Of a DNA stretch of 47,034 nt, positions 8,549-17,872 are shown in pieces. Made by a program: the position numbers and the translations under genes. This stretch comes from Caloranaerobacter azorensis DSM 13643 (GTDB lineage: Bacteria; Bacillota; Clostridia; Tissierellales; Thermohalobacteraceae). Where the stretch lies: positions 1 through 47,034 of the forward strand of contig NZ_FQXO01000014.1 in assembly GCF_900129995.1 (NCBI RefSeq), given 5' to 3'. The notes below the pieces were generated by a model. The model was not told where the DNA came from. It saw only the letters and a list, made by a program, of their open reading frames with translations, and did not search any database. How positions within the stretch are numbered: the first letter of the stretch is position 1; every line of letters starts with the position of its first letter.

Positions 8549-9655
8549 TTAATCACCTTCTTTATTTCGTATATATCCTTCTATCATAATATCTTCATCT
8601 AACTTATGAATTGTAATATTATCTATGTAAAAAGAGTCTTTTACAAATGGAACACCATCTCCGTCAACAGGAGTTTTGGATAGATGCCCTCCGATTATTT
8701 TGGGTGCTATAAAGAAGTTTATTTTATCAACTATATTAGATTTTAAAGCAGAGTAATTAAGAGTTCCTCCACCTTCTAGAAGAACGCTGTCTATACCCAT
8801 TTCACCCAGCTTTTTCATAAGATAATTTAAGTCCACTCTGCCGTTTATAGTTGGTGTGGTCAGGACTTCTACCCCTAGCTCTTTAAGTTTTTTTGTTTTG
8901 CTCTTATCAGCTAAAACGGTGGTGGCTACTATAGTTCTTGCATTAGATACATCTTTAACTACTTTTGCGTCTAAAGGTATTCTGCACCTGCTGTCTACAA
9001 TAACTCTTACAGGGTTTTTCCCTTTAAAATTCTTTAACCTTACTGTAAGTTGAGGATTATCAACTATGATTGTATTTATTCCTACCATTATTGCACTGTA
9101 TCTGTGTCTTAATTTATGAACGTAATGCCTGGAAGTTTTACTAGTAATCCATTTAGAATCAGAAAACTTTGTAGCTATCTTTCCATCTAGAGTCATTGCA
9201 GTTTTCATGAGGCAGAAAGGAACTTTAGTTGTAATATATTTTATAAAGATTTCGTTAAGTTTTCTTGCTTCATTTTCCAGCATTCCTATTTCTACTTCAA
9301 TTCCATTATTTTTAAGTATCTCTACACCTTTACCAGAAACTAAAGGATTAGGATCTAATGTTGCTATAATAACTTTTTTGATACCGCTGTTTATTATTCT
9401 GTTGACACAGGGAGGAGTTTTTCCAAAATGAGAGCATGGTTCTAAAGTTACATACATGGTTGAATTTTCTGGATTTTCAACAACTGAATTCAAAGCTTCA
9501 ACTTCTGCATGATTTTGGCCAAAGTATTTATGATAGCCCTCACCTATAATACTGCCATTTTTGACAATGACGCAGCCTACCATTGGATTAGGATTTACAA
9601 AGCCAGCTCCTTTTTCTGCTAATTCTAATGCTCTTTTCATGTATTTTATATTCAT
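8549..9655 (-). CDS. ribD: Bifunctional riboflavin deaminase/reductase
   Basis: 368 residues. The N-terminal deaminase domain (about 1-145) has the zinc site HAEVEAL with PCSHFGKTPPC. The C-terminal reductase domain (about 146-365) has LKTAMTLDGKIAT-like (MKTAMTLDGKIAT), VGINTIIVDNPQLTVR and LLEGGGTLNYS. It deaminates the pyrimidine formed from GTP and then reduces its ribosyl side chain. It is the first gene of the ribD-ribE-ribBA-ribH operon, the same order as in Bacillus subtilis, and is controlled by the FMN riboswitch upstream. Confidence 0.96.
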   Translation of the reverse strand: MNIKYMKRALELAEKGAGFVNPNPMVGCVIVKNGSIIGEGYHKYFGQNHAEVEALNSVVENPENSTMYVTLEPCSHFGKTPPCVNRIINSGIKKVIIATLDPNPLVSGKGVEILKNNGIEVEIGMLENEARKLNEIFIKYITTKVPFCLMKTAMTLDGKIATKFSDSKWITSKTSRHYVHKLRHRYSAIMVGINTIIVDNPQLTVRLKNFKGKNPVRVIVDSRCRIPLDAKVVKDVSNARTIVATTVLADKSKTKKLKELGVEVLTTPTINGRVDLNYLMKKLGEMGIDSVLLEGGGTLNYSALKSNIVDKINFFIAPKIIGGHLSKTPVDGDGVPFVKDSFYIDNITIHKLDEDIMIEGYIRNKEGD

Positions 9656-9669
9656 TAACGATTACCCCC

Positions 9670-9709
9670 ATACATAAAAAATAAAGCCCTGAAGTTAAAA
9701 CTTCAGGGC
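9670..9709 (-). terminator. Riboswitch-controlled terminator ahead of ribD
   Basis: On the minus strand, a 9-bp stem GCCCTGAAG / CTTCAGGGC (9686-9694 and 9701-9709, loop of six) is followed by a T-rich run (about 9670-9685). It lies between the FMN riboswitch and ribD. The sequence CTTCAGGGC also occurs at the 5' edge of the riboswitch, so the first arm has an alternative partner there. Confidence 0.88.
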
Positions 9710-9741
9710 ATAAAATTTCAGAAAATATAGAACTTTACAAC

Positions 9742-9857
9742 ATTTCCTTCTCCCATCCAGACTATACTGTCGGCCCTGGAATTTCACCAGATCAACCGCT
9801 ATTGCGGCTCGCGGGCTATACCGCCGGTCGGGAATTTCACCCTGCCCTGAAGGAAAT
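9742..9857 (-). ncRNA. FMN riboswitch (RFN element)
   Basis: On the minus strand this stretch has the conserved RFN blocks in order: CAGGGCAGGGTGAAATTCCC, then GACCGGCGGTATAGCCCGCG, GGTGAAATTCCAG, and finally CTGGATGGGAGAAGGAAA. The closing helix P1 is ATTTCCTTC at the 5' side with GAAGGAAAT at the 3' side. It binds flavin mononucleotide and shuts down the rib operon when FMN is plentiful. A terminator lies just downstream, so control is by transcription attenuation. Confidence 0.96.
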
Positions 9858-9893
9858 ATTTAAATCGAAGATTTTATTCAATTGTTTAAATAA

Positions 9894-9922
9894 AGCATAT
9901 CATTATTAGATTTTAAAATCAA
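9894..9922 (-). promoter_or_regulatory. Likely promoter of the rib operon
   Basis: On the minus strand TTGATT (9917-9922) and TATGCT (9894-9899) are 17 bases apart, and the FMN riboswitch starts about 35 bases downstream. The -10 box is imperfect. Confidence 0.45.
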
Positions 9923-9948
9923 GTTTTTTTAATTTATATCAAATCAAA

Positions 9949-10002
9949 ATGTCAACTATAAAAATAAATAGGTTGACAATATGTTTCTGTTTATATTATT
10001 AT
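9949..10002 (+). promoter_or_regulatory. BirA-type operator overlapping the bioY promoter
   Basis: Inverted half-sites TGTCAAC (9950-9956) and GTTGACA (9972-9978), 15 bases apart, match the form of BirA biotin operators in Firmicutes. The right half-site contains a perfect -35 box TTGACA (9973-9978); TATTAT at 9997-10002, 18 bases further, is a fitting -10. Biotin-loaded BirA would therefore block RNA polymerase directly. The BirA gene itself is not in the window. Confidence 0.75.
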
Positions 10003-10041
10003 ATTTACAGTTACATACATTAAAGAAAGGGAGGAATAGTC

Positions 10042-10605
10042 ATGAGAATAAAAGTACGTGATATGATTTTAGTATCTTTATTTGCAGCATTAACGGCAAT
10101 AGGTGCTTTTATTAGAATTCCTACTCCTATAGTACCTTTTACGCTCCAATTTCTTTTTTGTGCCTATGCTGGTACGCTTTTAGGCTCGAGATTAGGGTTA
10201 ATTTCTCAACTTCTATATGTAGGGATAGGAATAGCAGGAGTTCCTATATTTACAAAAGGAGGAGGTATTTCTTATATTTTTCAGCCTACTTTTGGGTATT
10301 TGATAGGATTTATATTATGCGCATATGTAATTGGTAAACTTACAGAAAATCTTAAGGAGATTACATTTATAAAATATTTTGTAATCGTAGTTACTGGACT
10401 TATGATTGTTTATGGTATTGGAGTTCCATATTTATATTTAATTGTAAATTACTATTTAGGAAAGGCTATGACATTTAGACATGCTATATATGCAGGTTTT
10501 GCTCTATATATAATACCAGATTTACTGCTTAGTGCTTTAGTAGCATTTACTTCAGTAAAGGTAATACCTATCCTTAAAAAATTAGGATATAAAAAGGAGA
10601 AATAA
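10042..10605 (+). CDS. bioY: Biotin transporter substrate-binding subunit BioY
   Basis: 187 residues, nearly all membrane helices. It is the S component of an energy-coupling-factor importer and captures biotin; the EcfAA'T module is not in this window. The N-terminal VSLFAALTAIGAFIRIPTP-like stretch and PIVPFTLQFLF are typical of BioY, and so is the GVPIFTKGGGISYIFQPTFGYLIGF region with its glycine-rich turn (residues about 70-95). It is the first gene behind the BirA-type operator and is followed after three bases by bioB, so uptake and synthesis are controlled together. Confidence 0.93.
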   Translation: MRIKVRDMILVSLFAALTAIGAFIRIPTPIVPFTLQFLFCAYAGTLLGSRLGLISQLLYVGIGIAGVPIFTKGGGISYIFQPTFGYLIGFILCAYVIGKLTENLKEITFIKYFVIVVTGLMIVYGIGVPYLYLIVNYYLGKAMTFRHAIYAGFALYIIPDLLLSALVAFTSVKVIPILKKLGYKKEK

Positions 10606-10608
10606 GTT

Positions 10609-11598
10609 ATGAAAGAAATTATATCTAAAATTGCTGAAAGAATTTTAAATGGCGGACAGATTTACTATGATGAGGCAGTAGAGATTATTAATATTGATGA
10701 AAAAGATATTGAAACATTAGATGTATTATTCAAAGGGGCGAATTCGATAAGAGAGAAATTTGCGGGTAGAAAAGTTGATTTATGTACCATAATGAACGTA
10801 AAATCTGGGAGATGTTCTGAAAATTGTAAATTTTGCGCTCAATCTATTTACTATAATACCGGAATTATGGAATACGGATTATTAGACTATGATGCTATTT
10901 TAAAAAGAGCAAAAGAAATGGAGCAAGTTGGTGCTCACAGATTTTCACTTGTAACTAGCGGTAAGGGTATTAAGGGTAAGGATTTTGAAAAAATATTAGA
11001 TATTTATAGAAGATTGAGTAAAGATACTAATTTAAAATTGTGTGCTTCTCTCGGAATTATAAGTTATGAACAGGCTTTAAAGTTAAAAGAAGCAGGGGTA
11101 TCAATGTATCATCATAACATAGAAACGAGCAGAGAATATTATAAAAAAGTTTGTACAACTCATTCATATGAAGAGAGAATAGAGAGTATTAAAAATGCGA
11201 TGAAAGCAGGGCTTAAAATTTGCTGCGGCGGGATAATAGGTATGGGAGAGAGTAGAGAAGATAGAGTAAAAATGGCGTTTGAAATTAGGAATTTGGGAAT
11301 AAAATCGGTTCCAATAAATGTATTAAATCCAATCAAGGGAACGCCTTTAGAAAATAGAAAAATACTGTCGCCTTTTGAAATATTAAAGACGATGGCTTTA
11401 TATAGATATATAATACCAGATAGCTATATAAGATATGCTGGCGGCAGAATGGCTCTGAAGAACAGACAAAATATGGGTTTTAGAGCAGGAGTAAATGCTG
11501 CATTAGTAGGAGATTATTTAACCACAATAGGAAGTAATATTGAACAGGATAAAAAGATGATAATACAAGAAGGTCTAGATATAGAAAAGGGGTATTAA
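10609..11598 (+). CDS. bioB: Biotin synthase
   Basis: 329 residues, the normal length. A radical-SAM enzyme that inserts sulfur into dethiobiotin. The 4Fe-4S cysteines are C69, C73 and C76 (GRCSENCKFCAQS). Other family motifs are the MYHHNIETSREYY segment and KICCGGIIGMGES, whose cysteine pair includes the expected ligand of the auxiliary 2Fe-2S cluster. The C-terminus has RYAGGRM and then ALVGDYLTT. It sits second in the biotin operon. Confidence 0.97.
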   Translation: MKEIISKIAERILNGGQIYYDEAVEIINIDEKDIETLDVLFKGANSIREKFAGRKVDLCTIMNVKSGRCSENCKFCAQSIYYNTGIMEYGLLDYDAILKRAKEMEQVGAHRFSLVTSGKGIKGKDFEKILDIYRRLSKDTNLKLCASLGIISYEQALKLKEAGVSMYHHNIETSREYYKKVCTTHSYEERIESIKNAMKAGLKICCGGIIGMGESREDRVKMAFEIRNLGIKSVPINVLNPIKGTPLENRKILSPFEILKTMALYRYIIPDSYIRYAGGRMALKNRQNMGFRAGVNAALVGDYLTTIGSNIEQDKKMIIQEGLDIEKGY

Positions 11599-11600
11599 AA

Positions 11601-12329
11601 TTGAGTAGAGGACTATTTGTCATAGGGACTGATACCGATGTAGGAAAATCTGTTGTTACTGCAGGGTTAGTATATATATTACGAAAGAATGGAATAAATG
11701 CATGTAGTTTTAAGGCTGTGCAAAGCGGAGGTATCATTGAAAATAATAGACTTGTTTCAGGTGATACCATGTTAGTTAAAAAAGTATGTAATTTAGAAGA
11801 AGATGAACATCTAATGAATCCTTATTGTCTAAGTATGCCAGTTTCTCCTCATCTTGCAGCAAAGATAGAGAGAATAGAGATTAACAAAAGAAAGATATTA
11901 GATACCTATAGAAAATTATCACAAAAATATGAATACATAATTGCTGAAGGTAGCGGAGGGATAGTTGTACCAATAATAGAAAATAAGTATTTTATATATG
12001 ATTTAATAAAAGATTTAAGTCTTCCGATTATAATAGTTTCAAGAGCAGATGTAGGGACAATAAATCATACGGTTTTAACCGTAAGATTTGCAGAAAGTAT
12101 AGGTTTAGATATTAAAGGAATTATTATAAACAGATATACAGGTAAAATACATGAAAAGGACAATATTGAAACAATAAAAAATATAACTAAGAAGGAAATA
12201 TTGGCAGTAATAGATGAAATAGAAGATTTTGATTATAATAGCAATAATTTTAAAAGTTTAAAATCTGAATTTGAAAAGAAAATAGATGCGGATAGAATAT
12301 TAAATTTATTTAAAGAAAAGGGGTATTAA
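11601..12329 (+). CDS. bioD: Dethiobiotin synthase
   Basis: 242 residues. It closes the ureido ring of dethiobiotin from 7,8-diaminopelargonate, CO2 and ATP. The P-loop is GTDTDVGKS at residues 9-17; the second substrate region is AVQSGG near residue 40, and EGSGGIVVP (about residue 115) is the conserved glycine loop. The start is TTG at 11601 with AAAAGGGG upstream, within the end of bioB. The same arrangement, a TTG start after AAAAGGGGTATTAAAA, recurs at bioA. Confidence 0.95.
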   Translation: MSRGLFVIGTDTDVGKSVVTAGLVYILRKNGINACSFKAVQSGGIIENNRLVSGDTMLVKKVCNLEEDEHLMNPYCLSMPVSPHLAAKIERIEINKRKILDTYRKLSQKYEYIIAEGSGGIVVPIIENKYFIYDLIKDLSLPIIIVSRADVGTINHTVLTVRFAESIGLDIKGIIINRYTGKIHEKDNIETIKNITKKEILAVIDEIEDFDYNSNNFKSLKSEFEKKIDADRILNLFKEKGY

Positions 12330-12331
12330 AA

Positions 12332-13678
12332 TTGAACTTACTGCAAATCAAAGATTTAAGGTACATATGGCATCCTTGTTCTCAAATGAAGGATTATGAG
12401 GATTTTCCTCCTATAATTATAGAAAGAGGAGAAGGAGTATTTTTATACGATACTGAAGGAAAACGCTATTTAGATGCTATATCATCTTGGTGGGTAAATC
12501 TTTTCGGACATAATAATAAAAGGATAAATAGAGCTATTAAAAATCAAATTGAAAAATTAGAACATGTTATTTTTGCAAATTTCTCGCACAAACCTGCAAT
12601 TGAATTGGCAGAAAGGATAGTAAATATAACCCCGGAAGGTTTGAATAAAGTCTTTTTTGCCGATAATGGTTCGTCTGCTATAGAGGTGGCATTAAAATTA
12701 AGTTTCCAGTATTTTCAGCAGATAGGGAAGATTAAAAAGACTAAATTTGCTGCTATAACTAATGCTTATCACGGAGAGACACTGGGGGCTTTATCAGTCG
12801 GCAATATAGATTTATACAGTAAGATTTACAAACCATTATTATTAAATACTTTTAAAGTTGAAGGGCCAGATTGTTATAGATGTAAATATAATTTGTCTAG
12901 AGAAACTTGTAGTGCAGAGTGTTTTGAGCATATGGAAAAAACTATTATTGAGCATCATGAAGAAATAGCTGGTATTGTAATCGAACCTATGGTTCAAGGA
13001 GCAGCGGGAATGAAAATATATTCTTCCGTTTACTTAAAAAAACTTAGGGAAATATGTGATGAGTATGACATTCATCTTATAGCCGATGAAATAGCCGTTG
13101 GATTTGGAAGAACAGGGAAGATGTTCGCTTGTGAACATGCAGGTATTTCGCCAGATATTATGTGTTTATCGAAGGGATTAACAGCTGGATATTTACCTTT
13201 GTCGCTTACACTTATGACTGATAAGATATACGAGGCATTTTATGATGAATATACTACTTTAAAGGCATTTTTGCACAGTCATAGTTATACGGGAAATCCG
13301 ATAAGCTGTGCCGTAGCTTGTGAAACTTTAAACATATTTGAAGAAGAAAGTATTATAGAGAAAAATGAGATTAAATCAGAACTTATTAATGAAAAGGTTA
13401 AAGAGCTTCTATTGGATATCCCATATGTAGGTGAATTCAGGCAAATAGGAATGATAGGGGCTATAGAACTTGTAAAAGATAAAGATACAAAAGAGAGTTT
13501 TGACTGGAGAGAAAGAGTTGGATATAAGATTTATAAAATAGCTTTAAAATATGGAGTTTTATTGAGGCCTCTAGGGAATGTTATATATTTTATGCCTCCT
13601 TATGTAATAAATGACGAGCAAATAGAACTAATGGTTAATGTTGCGAGAAAAGCTATTAAAGAGTATTTTGGGTTATAA
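12332..13678 (+). CDS. bioA: Adenosylmethionine-8-amino-7-oxononanoate aminotransferase
   Basis: 448 residues. A class-III PLP aminotransferase that makes 7,8-diaminopelargonate, normally with S-adenosylmethionine as the amino donor. It has [11 protein letters not shown] at the N-terminus, [10 protein letters not shown] (substrate pocket), [25 protein letters not shown] (PLP-ring aspartate) and [14 protein letters not shown], whose lysine (about residue 281) should bind PLP. It starts with TTG and ends the operon: the terminator stem includes its stop codon. No bioF or bioW is adjacent, so the earlier steps are elsewhere or the cell salvages precursors. Confidence 0.95.
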   Translation: MNLLQIKDLRYIWHPCSQMKDYEDFPPIIIERGEGVFLYDTEGKRYLDAISSWWVNLFGHNNKRINRAIKNQIEKLEHVIFANFSHKPAIELAERIVNITPEGLNKVFFADNGSSAIEVALKLSFQYFQQIGKIKKTKFAAITNAYHGETLGALSVGNIDLYSKIYKPLLLNTFKVEGPDCYRCKYNLSRETCSAECFEHMEKTIIEHHEEIAGIVIEPMVQGAAGMKIYSSVYLKKLREICDEYDIHLIADEIAVGFGRTGKMFACEHAGISPDIMCLSKGLTAGYLPLSLTLMTDKIYEAFYDEYTTLKAFLHSHSYTGNPISCAVACETLNIFEEESIIEKNEIKSELINEKVKELLLDIPYVGEFRQIGMIGAIELVKDKDTKESFDWRERVGYKIYKIALKYGVLLRPLGNVIYFMPPYVINDEQIELMVNVARKAIKEYFGL

Positions 13679-13703
13679 TCCTCATTTTATGAGGATTTTT
13701 TTT
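13677..13703 (+). terminator. Rho-independent terminator after bioA
   Basis: AATCCTCAT (13677-13685) pairs with its complement at 13689-13697 across a three-base loop, followed by a run of eight T. The stem begins within the bioA stop codon. Confidence 0.88.
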
Positions 13704-13768
13704 GTATAACATTATAAATTATTGCAAATATTATATTTAGCAAAATTGTGAAAATAAGAGGTGGGATA

Positions 13769-13984
13769 TTGAATTTAGCAAAATCAATTATAAATGAATT
13801 GAAAGAGATATGTAATCTATATATGGTTTTTTTAATAGTATTCATAGGATTATTTACATATTTTGTCGATGGAACACGTTTAAAAGTTAAAGGAAATATA
13901 AAAGAATCTAACTTAGCGAAAATAATAGGAATTTTATATATGGTTGGAGCACCATTATTTTATATATTATCTAGAATTTTGTGA
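13769..13984 (+). CDS. Small membrane protein of the CLC_0170 type, ahead of the germination operon
   Basis: 71 residues with two predicted membrane helices (about residues 16-35 and 50-68). It resembles the small CLC_0170-family proteins often found beside gerA-type operons in clostridia; the function is unknown. I chose TTG at 13769, because AGAGGTGGG lies five bases before it; a GTG at 13748 has no ribosome site. It is followed after 11 bases by the GerA-subunit gene and is probably the first gene of that operon. Confidence 0.65.
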   Translation: MNLAKSIINELKEICNLYMVFLIVFIGLFTYFVDGTRLKVKGNIKESNLAKIIGILYMVGAPLFYILSRIL

Positions 13985-13995
13985 GGAGGAGCTAA

Positions 13996-15516
13996 ATGCT
14001 ACGTGAACGAGAAAATAGCATATCAATATCAAAAGATATAAATACAAATTTAAAAAAGATAAAAGAAGTATTAAAAGACTGTGATGACATAGTATATAGA
14101 GAATTTACCGTTGGAGAAAGACGGTTTAAATTTGCAATTGTATATGTAGACGGCCTTACTGATAAGATACTAGTGAGCGATTATGTATTAGAATCTCTAA
14201 TGCATCAGGCTAGAGGGTTAGAACCTAATCCTAATAGTGTTAAAAACAATTTGTATGAATTGGTAAAGAATGGGAATATTGCAATTACAGAGTTAAAAGA
14301 AGTAGAAACATTAAACGAAGCAATAGACAATGTATTAGCGGGAGAGACAATACTACTTGTAAACAGATATCAAAAGATTATAATCATATCGTCTCGAGGA
14401 TGGCCTGTAAGGGGATTAAATGAGCCGCAGACAGAAACAGTAATAAGGGGAGCAAGAGACGGTTTTGTAGAAACGCTTAAAGTCAATACTACATTAGTTA
14501 GAAGAAGAATAAGAGACTCTAAACTCAAAATAAAAAATATGCAGATTGGCAGAAGGTCTAAAACAGATGTAGCTGTACTATACATAGAAGATGTGGCGAA
14601 TAAAGAACTTATTGAAGAAGTTATAAAAAGGCTTAAAACTATTAGAGTAGATGTAGTTTTAGAAAGCGGAATTATAGAGCAGTTCATAGAAGATAATTGG
14701 ATGTCGCCTTTCCCTCAAGTAGAAAATACAGAAAGACCGGATGCTGTGGCGGCAGCTTTATATGAAGGAAGAGTCGCTATACTTATTGATAATACACCTT
14801 TTGCACTTGTTGTGCCAGTAACCATTAGTACTTTATTACAGTCTTCTGAGGATTATTACGAAAGATGGATTATTGCTTCTTTGATTAGAGTTTTAAGATA
14901 TATTGCATCTCTCATAGCTTTATTATTACCTTCTATTTATATAGCAGTTACCGCATATCATCCGGGGATGCTTCCAACGCAATTGGCTTTATATGTGGCA
15001 GCAACGAGAGAAGGAGTTCCATTCCCTGCTATTATAGAAGCATTTATTATGGAGGTTACTATAGAACTCCTTAGGGAAGCAGGTATGAGATTATCAGGGC
15101 CTATTGGTACTACTATAGGTATAGTTGGAGGTCTGGTAATAGGGCAAGCTGCTGTCGAAGCAGGAATTGTGAGTCCTATGATGGTTATTATAGTTGCGCT
15201 TACAACTATAGCGTCATTTGCTATACCTAGTTATAATATTGCAACAGGTTTCCGATTTGTAAGATTTGGTATAATGATTTTTTCGGCATTATTAGGTTTA
15301 TATGGAATAATGTTAGCTTTGTTAATAATAGGAATTCATTTAGTTAGACTAGAAAGTTTTGGAGTACCTTATATGTCTCCTTATGTATCTTTCAGTGAAA
15401 CATATAGTGATTTGAAAGATAGTGTAGTTAGGATGCCTATTCAAACTATGAAGAAAAGACCTAGATTTACAAATGTCTATGACAAAGACAGAATATTTTC
15501 TGACAGTGAAGAATAA
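13996..15516 (+). CDS. Spore germinant receptor, A subunit (GerA/GerKA family)
   Basis: 506 residues. It has a soluble N-terminal domain (about 1-285), with VREFTVGERRFKFA-like and SRGWPVRGLNEPQTETVIRG motifs; the latter is the family signature. It is followed by a membrane part of about five helices (about 290-450) and a short cytoplasmic tail. The A subunit forms the ion-channel core of nutrient germinant receptors in the spore inner membrane. The start is ATG behind GAGGAGG. It is co-transcribed with the B and C subunits that follow. Confidence 0.95.
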   Translation: MLRERENSISISKDINTNLKKIKEVLKDCDDIVYREFTVGERRFKFAIVYVDGLTDKILVSDYVLESLMHQARGLEPNPNSVKNNLYELVKNGNIAITELKEVETLNEAIDNVLAGETILLVNRYQKIIIISSRGWPVRGLNEPQTETVIRGARDGFVETLKVNTTLVRRRIRDSKLKIKNMQIGRRSKTDVAVLYIEDVANKELIEEVIKRLKTIRVDVVLESGIIEQFIEDNWMSPFPQVENTERPDAVAAALYEGRVAILIDNTPFALVVPVTISTLLQSSEDYYERWIIASLIRVLRYIASLIALLLPSIYIAVTAYHPGMLPTQLALYVAATREGVPFPAIIEAFIMEVTIELLREAGMRLSGPIGTTIGIVGGLVIGQAAVEAGIVSPMMVIIVALTTIASFAIPSYNIATGFRFVRFGIMIFSALLGLYGIMLALLIIGIHLVRLESFGVPYMSPYVSFSETYSDLKDSVVRMPIQTMKKRPRFTNVYDKDRIFSDSEE

Positions 15517-15537
15517 GTGGTAAGAAGGTGCAAAATA

Positions 15538-16644
15538 ATGCTTAAAGGCAATGATAAAATATCGTCAAATCAAGTTATGTTCATTTTGCTTACGGCAATT
15601 ATTGGAGTGGGAATATTATCACTTCCAAGAGAGGCAGTTGAAAAAGCCGGAACAGATGGTTCTATTTTAATAATATTGGGTGGAATTGTTGCATGTATTT
15701 TTACTGTAATATCGGTTAAGCTAGTTACACTATTTACAAATAAAACTATAGTAGAGTTTGGAAGAGAGATAGTTACAACTCCTATATCTAATATCGTTTC
15801 GATTACATTTTTTATATACTACATTATAATCTCTGCATTTGAAGTAAGAATTCTTGCAGAGGTTGTCAAGATGTTCTTATTGGACGATACACCGACAGAA
15901 GTCATTATAATTTCGATACTATTAGTTAGTGCATATCTGGTAAGGGGAGGAATAGAGGGATTAGCTAGGATGGCAGAGTTAATACTGCCTATAGTCATTA
16001 TACCCGTATTTTTATTATTATTGTCATTAATACCAGATTTAGATTTTACTAATCTTTTACCGCTTTTTAGAACAAATCCGTGGGATATTATTAAATCAGT
16101 CTATGTGCCTTTTTTTAGTTTTATTGGATACGAGCTTGTATTATTTATGGCGGCTTATGTAAAAGATACTGAAAATCTAATGAAGTTCAATGTTTTATCA
16201 ATATTGCTTGTAACATTTGTTTATATAGTTTTTTTTGTAGTATCATTATGCAGATTTGGTGTAAACGAAGTAAAACATTTATTATGGCCGATATTGTCTA
16301 TTATGAAGACGATAGATCTACCGGGAGCTTTTATTGAGAATATAGAAGGTATAGTAATGGGATTGTGGGTATTGTCTGTATTTGCATCCTTATCTCCATT
16401 TTATTATTCTTCTGCTCTAATTCTATGTAAATTATTCGGATTAAAAGAACACAGATATTTTGTACTGCCAATAATGCCTTTTATTTATGCACTTTCTTTA
16501 GCCTTCGATAATATAGCAACAGTTTATGATATTATGGGAAAAAGTATTAATTATATTGGGATTTTTACAGTTGTAACTGTACCGACTGTTTACTTAATTG
16601 TAGCTCTTATTAAAAAGAGAAAGGAGCCTTCCGATAATGTCTAA
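15538..16644 (+). CDS. Spore germinant receptor, B subunit (GerB/GerKB permease)
   Basis: About 368 residues with some ten membrane helices. It belongs to the APC-superfamily spore germination permeases, the subunit thought to bind the germinant. The opening ISSNQVMFILLTAIIGVGIL and LPREAVEKAGTDG are the family's first-helix signature. I chose ATG at 15538, with AAGAAGGTG upstream, over the GTG at 15517. The germinant cannot be predicted. It overlaps gerC by eight bases. Confidence 0.94.
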   Translation: MLKGNDKISSNQVMFILLTAIIGVGILSLPREAVEKAGTDGSILIILGGIVACIFTVISVKLVTLFTNKTIVEFGREIVTTPISNIVSITFFIYYIIISAFEVRILAEVVKMFLLDDTPTEVIIISILLVSAYLVRGGIEGLARMAELILPIVIIPVFLLLLSLIPDLDFTNLLPLFRTNPWDIIKSVYVPFFSFIGYELVLFMAAYVKDTENLMKFNVLSILLVTFVYIVFFVVSLCRFGVNEVKHLLWPILSIMKTIDLPGAFIENIEGIVMGLWVLSVFASLSPFYYSSALILCKLFGLKEHRYFVLPIMPFIYALSLAFDNIATVYDIMGKSINYIGIFTVVTVPTVYLIVALIKKRKEPSDNV

Positions 16645-17785
16645 ATTTGGTAAAATGATTATTATCTTTATGGCTGTGGCAATCCTTTCAGGATGTTGGG
16701 ATAAAGTTGAAATAAATGACAGAGCCTTTATTTCGGCAATAGGAATAGATATTCAAGGGCATGGAGGAGAACTTGAGAAAAATAAAACCGGATATAAAAA
16801 ATTTATTGTAACCTTTGTTTTCCCTAATGTTAAGGCAATTAGAAAAGGCAGTAGTGGTGAAGAACCTAGATTTATTTTAAGTAGTGTTGGGCAGAATATT
16901 TTTCATGTTTCTAATGCATTGACGACGCGCTCTAATAAAACAATGTTTTTTGGACATACTAAAGCAATAATCATTGGAGAAAAAGTTGCTAGGGATAGTG
17001 ATTCATTAAAACAGATATTTGATGAAGTTGAAAGAGCTCATGAAATGGGTAGAAAAGTTGGAGTTTTTATATCACAAGGAGAGGCCAGACGTGTTATAAA
17101 GATAGAGCCTAGTTTAGAGTCGGTTACAGGAACATATTTGTCTGCACTTTCTAAAGCGAAGGAAAAAAGTTCTAGATTTACTCCAAAAACTATTGCAGAT
17201 ATTTTGCCGAGTCTGCACGACTGCAGGTGTGCTTTAATACCTAGAATAATACCTACTGATAAGGGAATAAAAGTTGCAGGAGCCGCTGTGATTAAAGATT
17301 ATAAACTTATAGGGTGGCTTGGAGAAATAGAAAACAGAAGTGTAATGTTTATAACCGATAAAGTTACTTCTGAAGCTATAATAGTAATGGATGATGATGT
17401 TTTAGTATCATATGTTATTTCAGATACATCGGTTAGTAAAAACGGGAGAATGGAAAATGGGCAGATAGTAATGGACATAACTGTGAATATGGAAGGGGTA
17501 CTGCAGCAATATAAACTCGAGGCGAAAAATGATGTGTTAGACAATAAATTATTGAGGAGATTAGAAAGTCTAGTCGAAAAGAAGATAAAAAGTGAAATCG
17601 ATGGGACTATAAAGAAAATACAGAAAGAGTTTGAAGTGGATGTAATTGGAGTTGCAGAATATCTATATAAATTTAAACCAGATATTTGGGATAAAGTTAA
17701 AGACGATTGGGAAGATGTATTTCCAGAGGTAAAGATAAATGTTAATGTAAATACTAAAATAAGAAGAATAGGAATGACTAAATAA
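16637..17785 (+). CDS. Spore germinant receptor, C subunit (Ger(x)C lipoprotein)
   Basis: 382 residues. A lipoprotein signal ends in AILSGC (lipid-modified cysteine at about residue 21) and is followed at once by WDKVEINDRAFISAIGID, the Ger(x)C hallmark. Further family features are GHTKAIIIGE near residue 113 and the C-terminal domain with DVIGVAEYLYKFKPDIWDKV. It anchors to the outer face of the spore inner membrane. It is the last gene of the A-B-C operon; no clear terminator follows. Confidence 0.95.
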   Translation: MSKFGKMIIIFMAVAILSGCWDKVEINDRAFISAIGIDIQGHGGELEKNKTGYKKFIVTFVFPNVKAIRKGSSGEEPRFILSSVGQNIFHVSNALTTRSNKTMFFGHTKAIIIGEKVARDSDSLKQIFDEVERAHEMGRKVGVFISQGEARRVIKIEPSLESVTGTYLSALSKAKEKSSRFTPKTIADILPSLHDCRCALIPRIIPTDKGIKVAGAAVIKDYKLIGWLGEIENRSVMFITDKVTSEAIIVMDDDVLVSYVISDTSVSKNGRMENGQIVMDITVNMEGVLQQYKLEAKNDVLDNKLLRRLESLVEKKIKSEIDGTIKKIQKEFEVDVIGVAEYLYKFKPDIWDKVKDDWEDVFPEVKINVNVNTKIRRIGMTK

Positions 17786-17872
17786 TAGTGATTTAAAATA
17801 TGTTTAAAAGAGAAAAAAATAGTTAATACTTATAGTAGTTGGATAACTTATCTAGCATAGGAGGTATTATAA

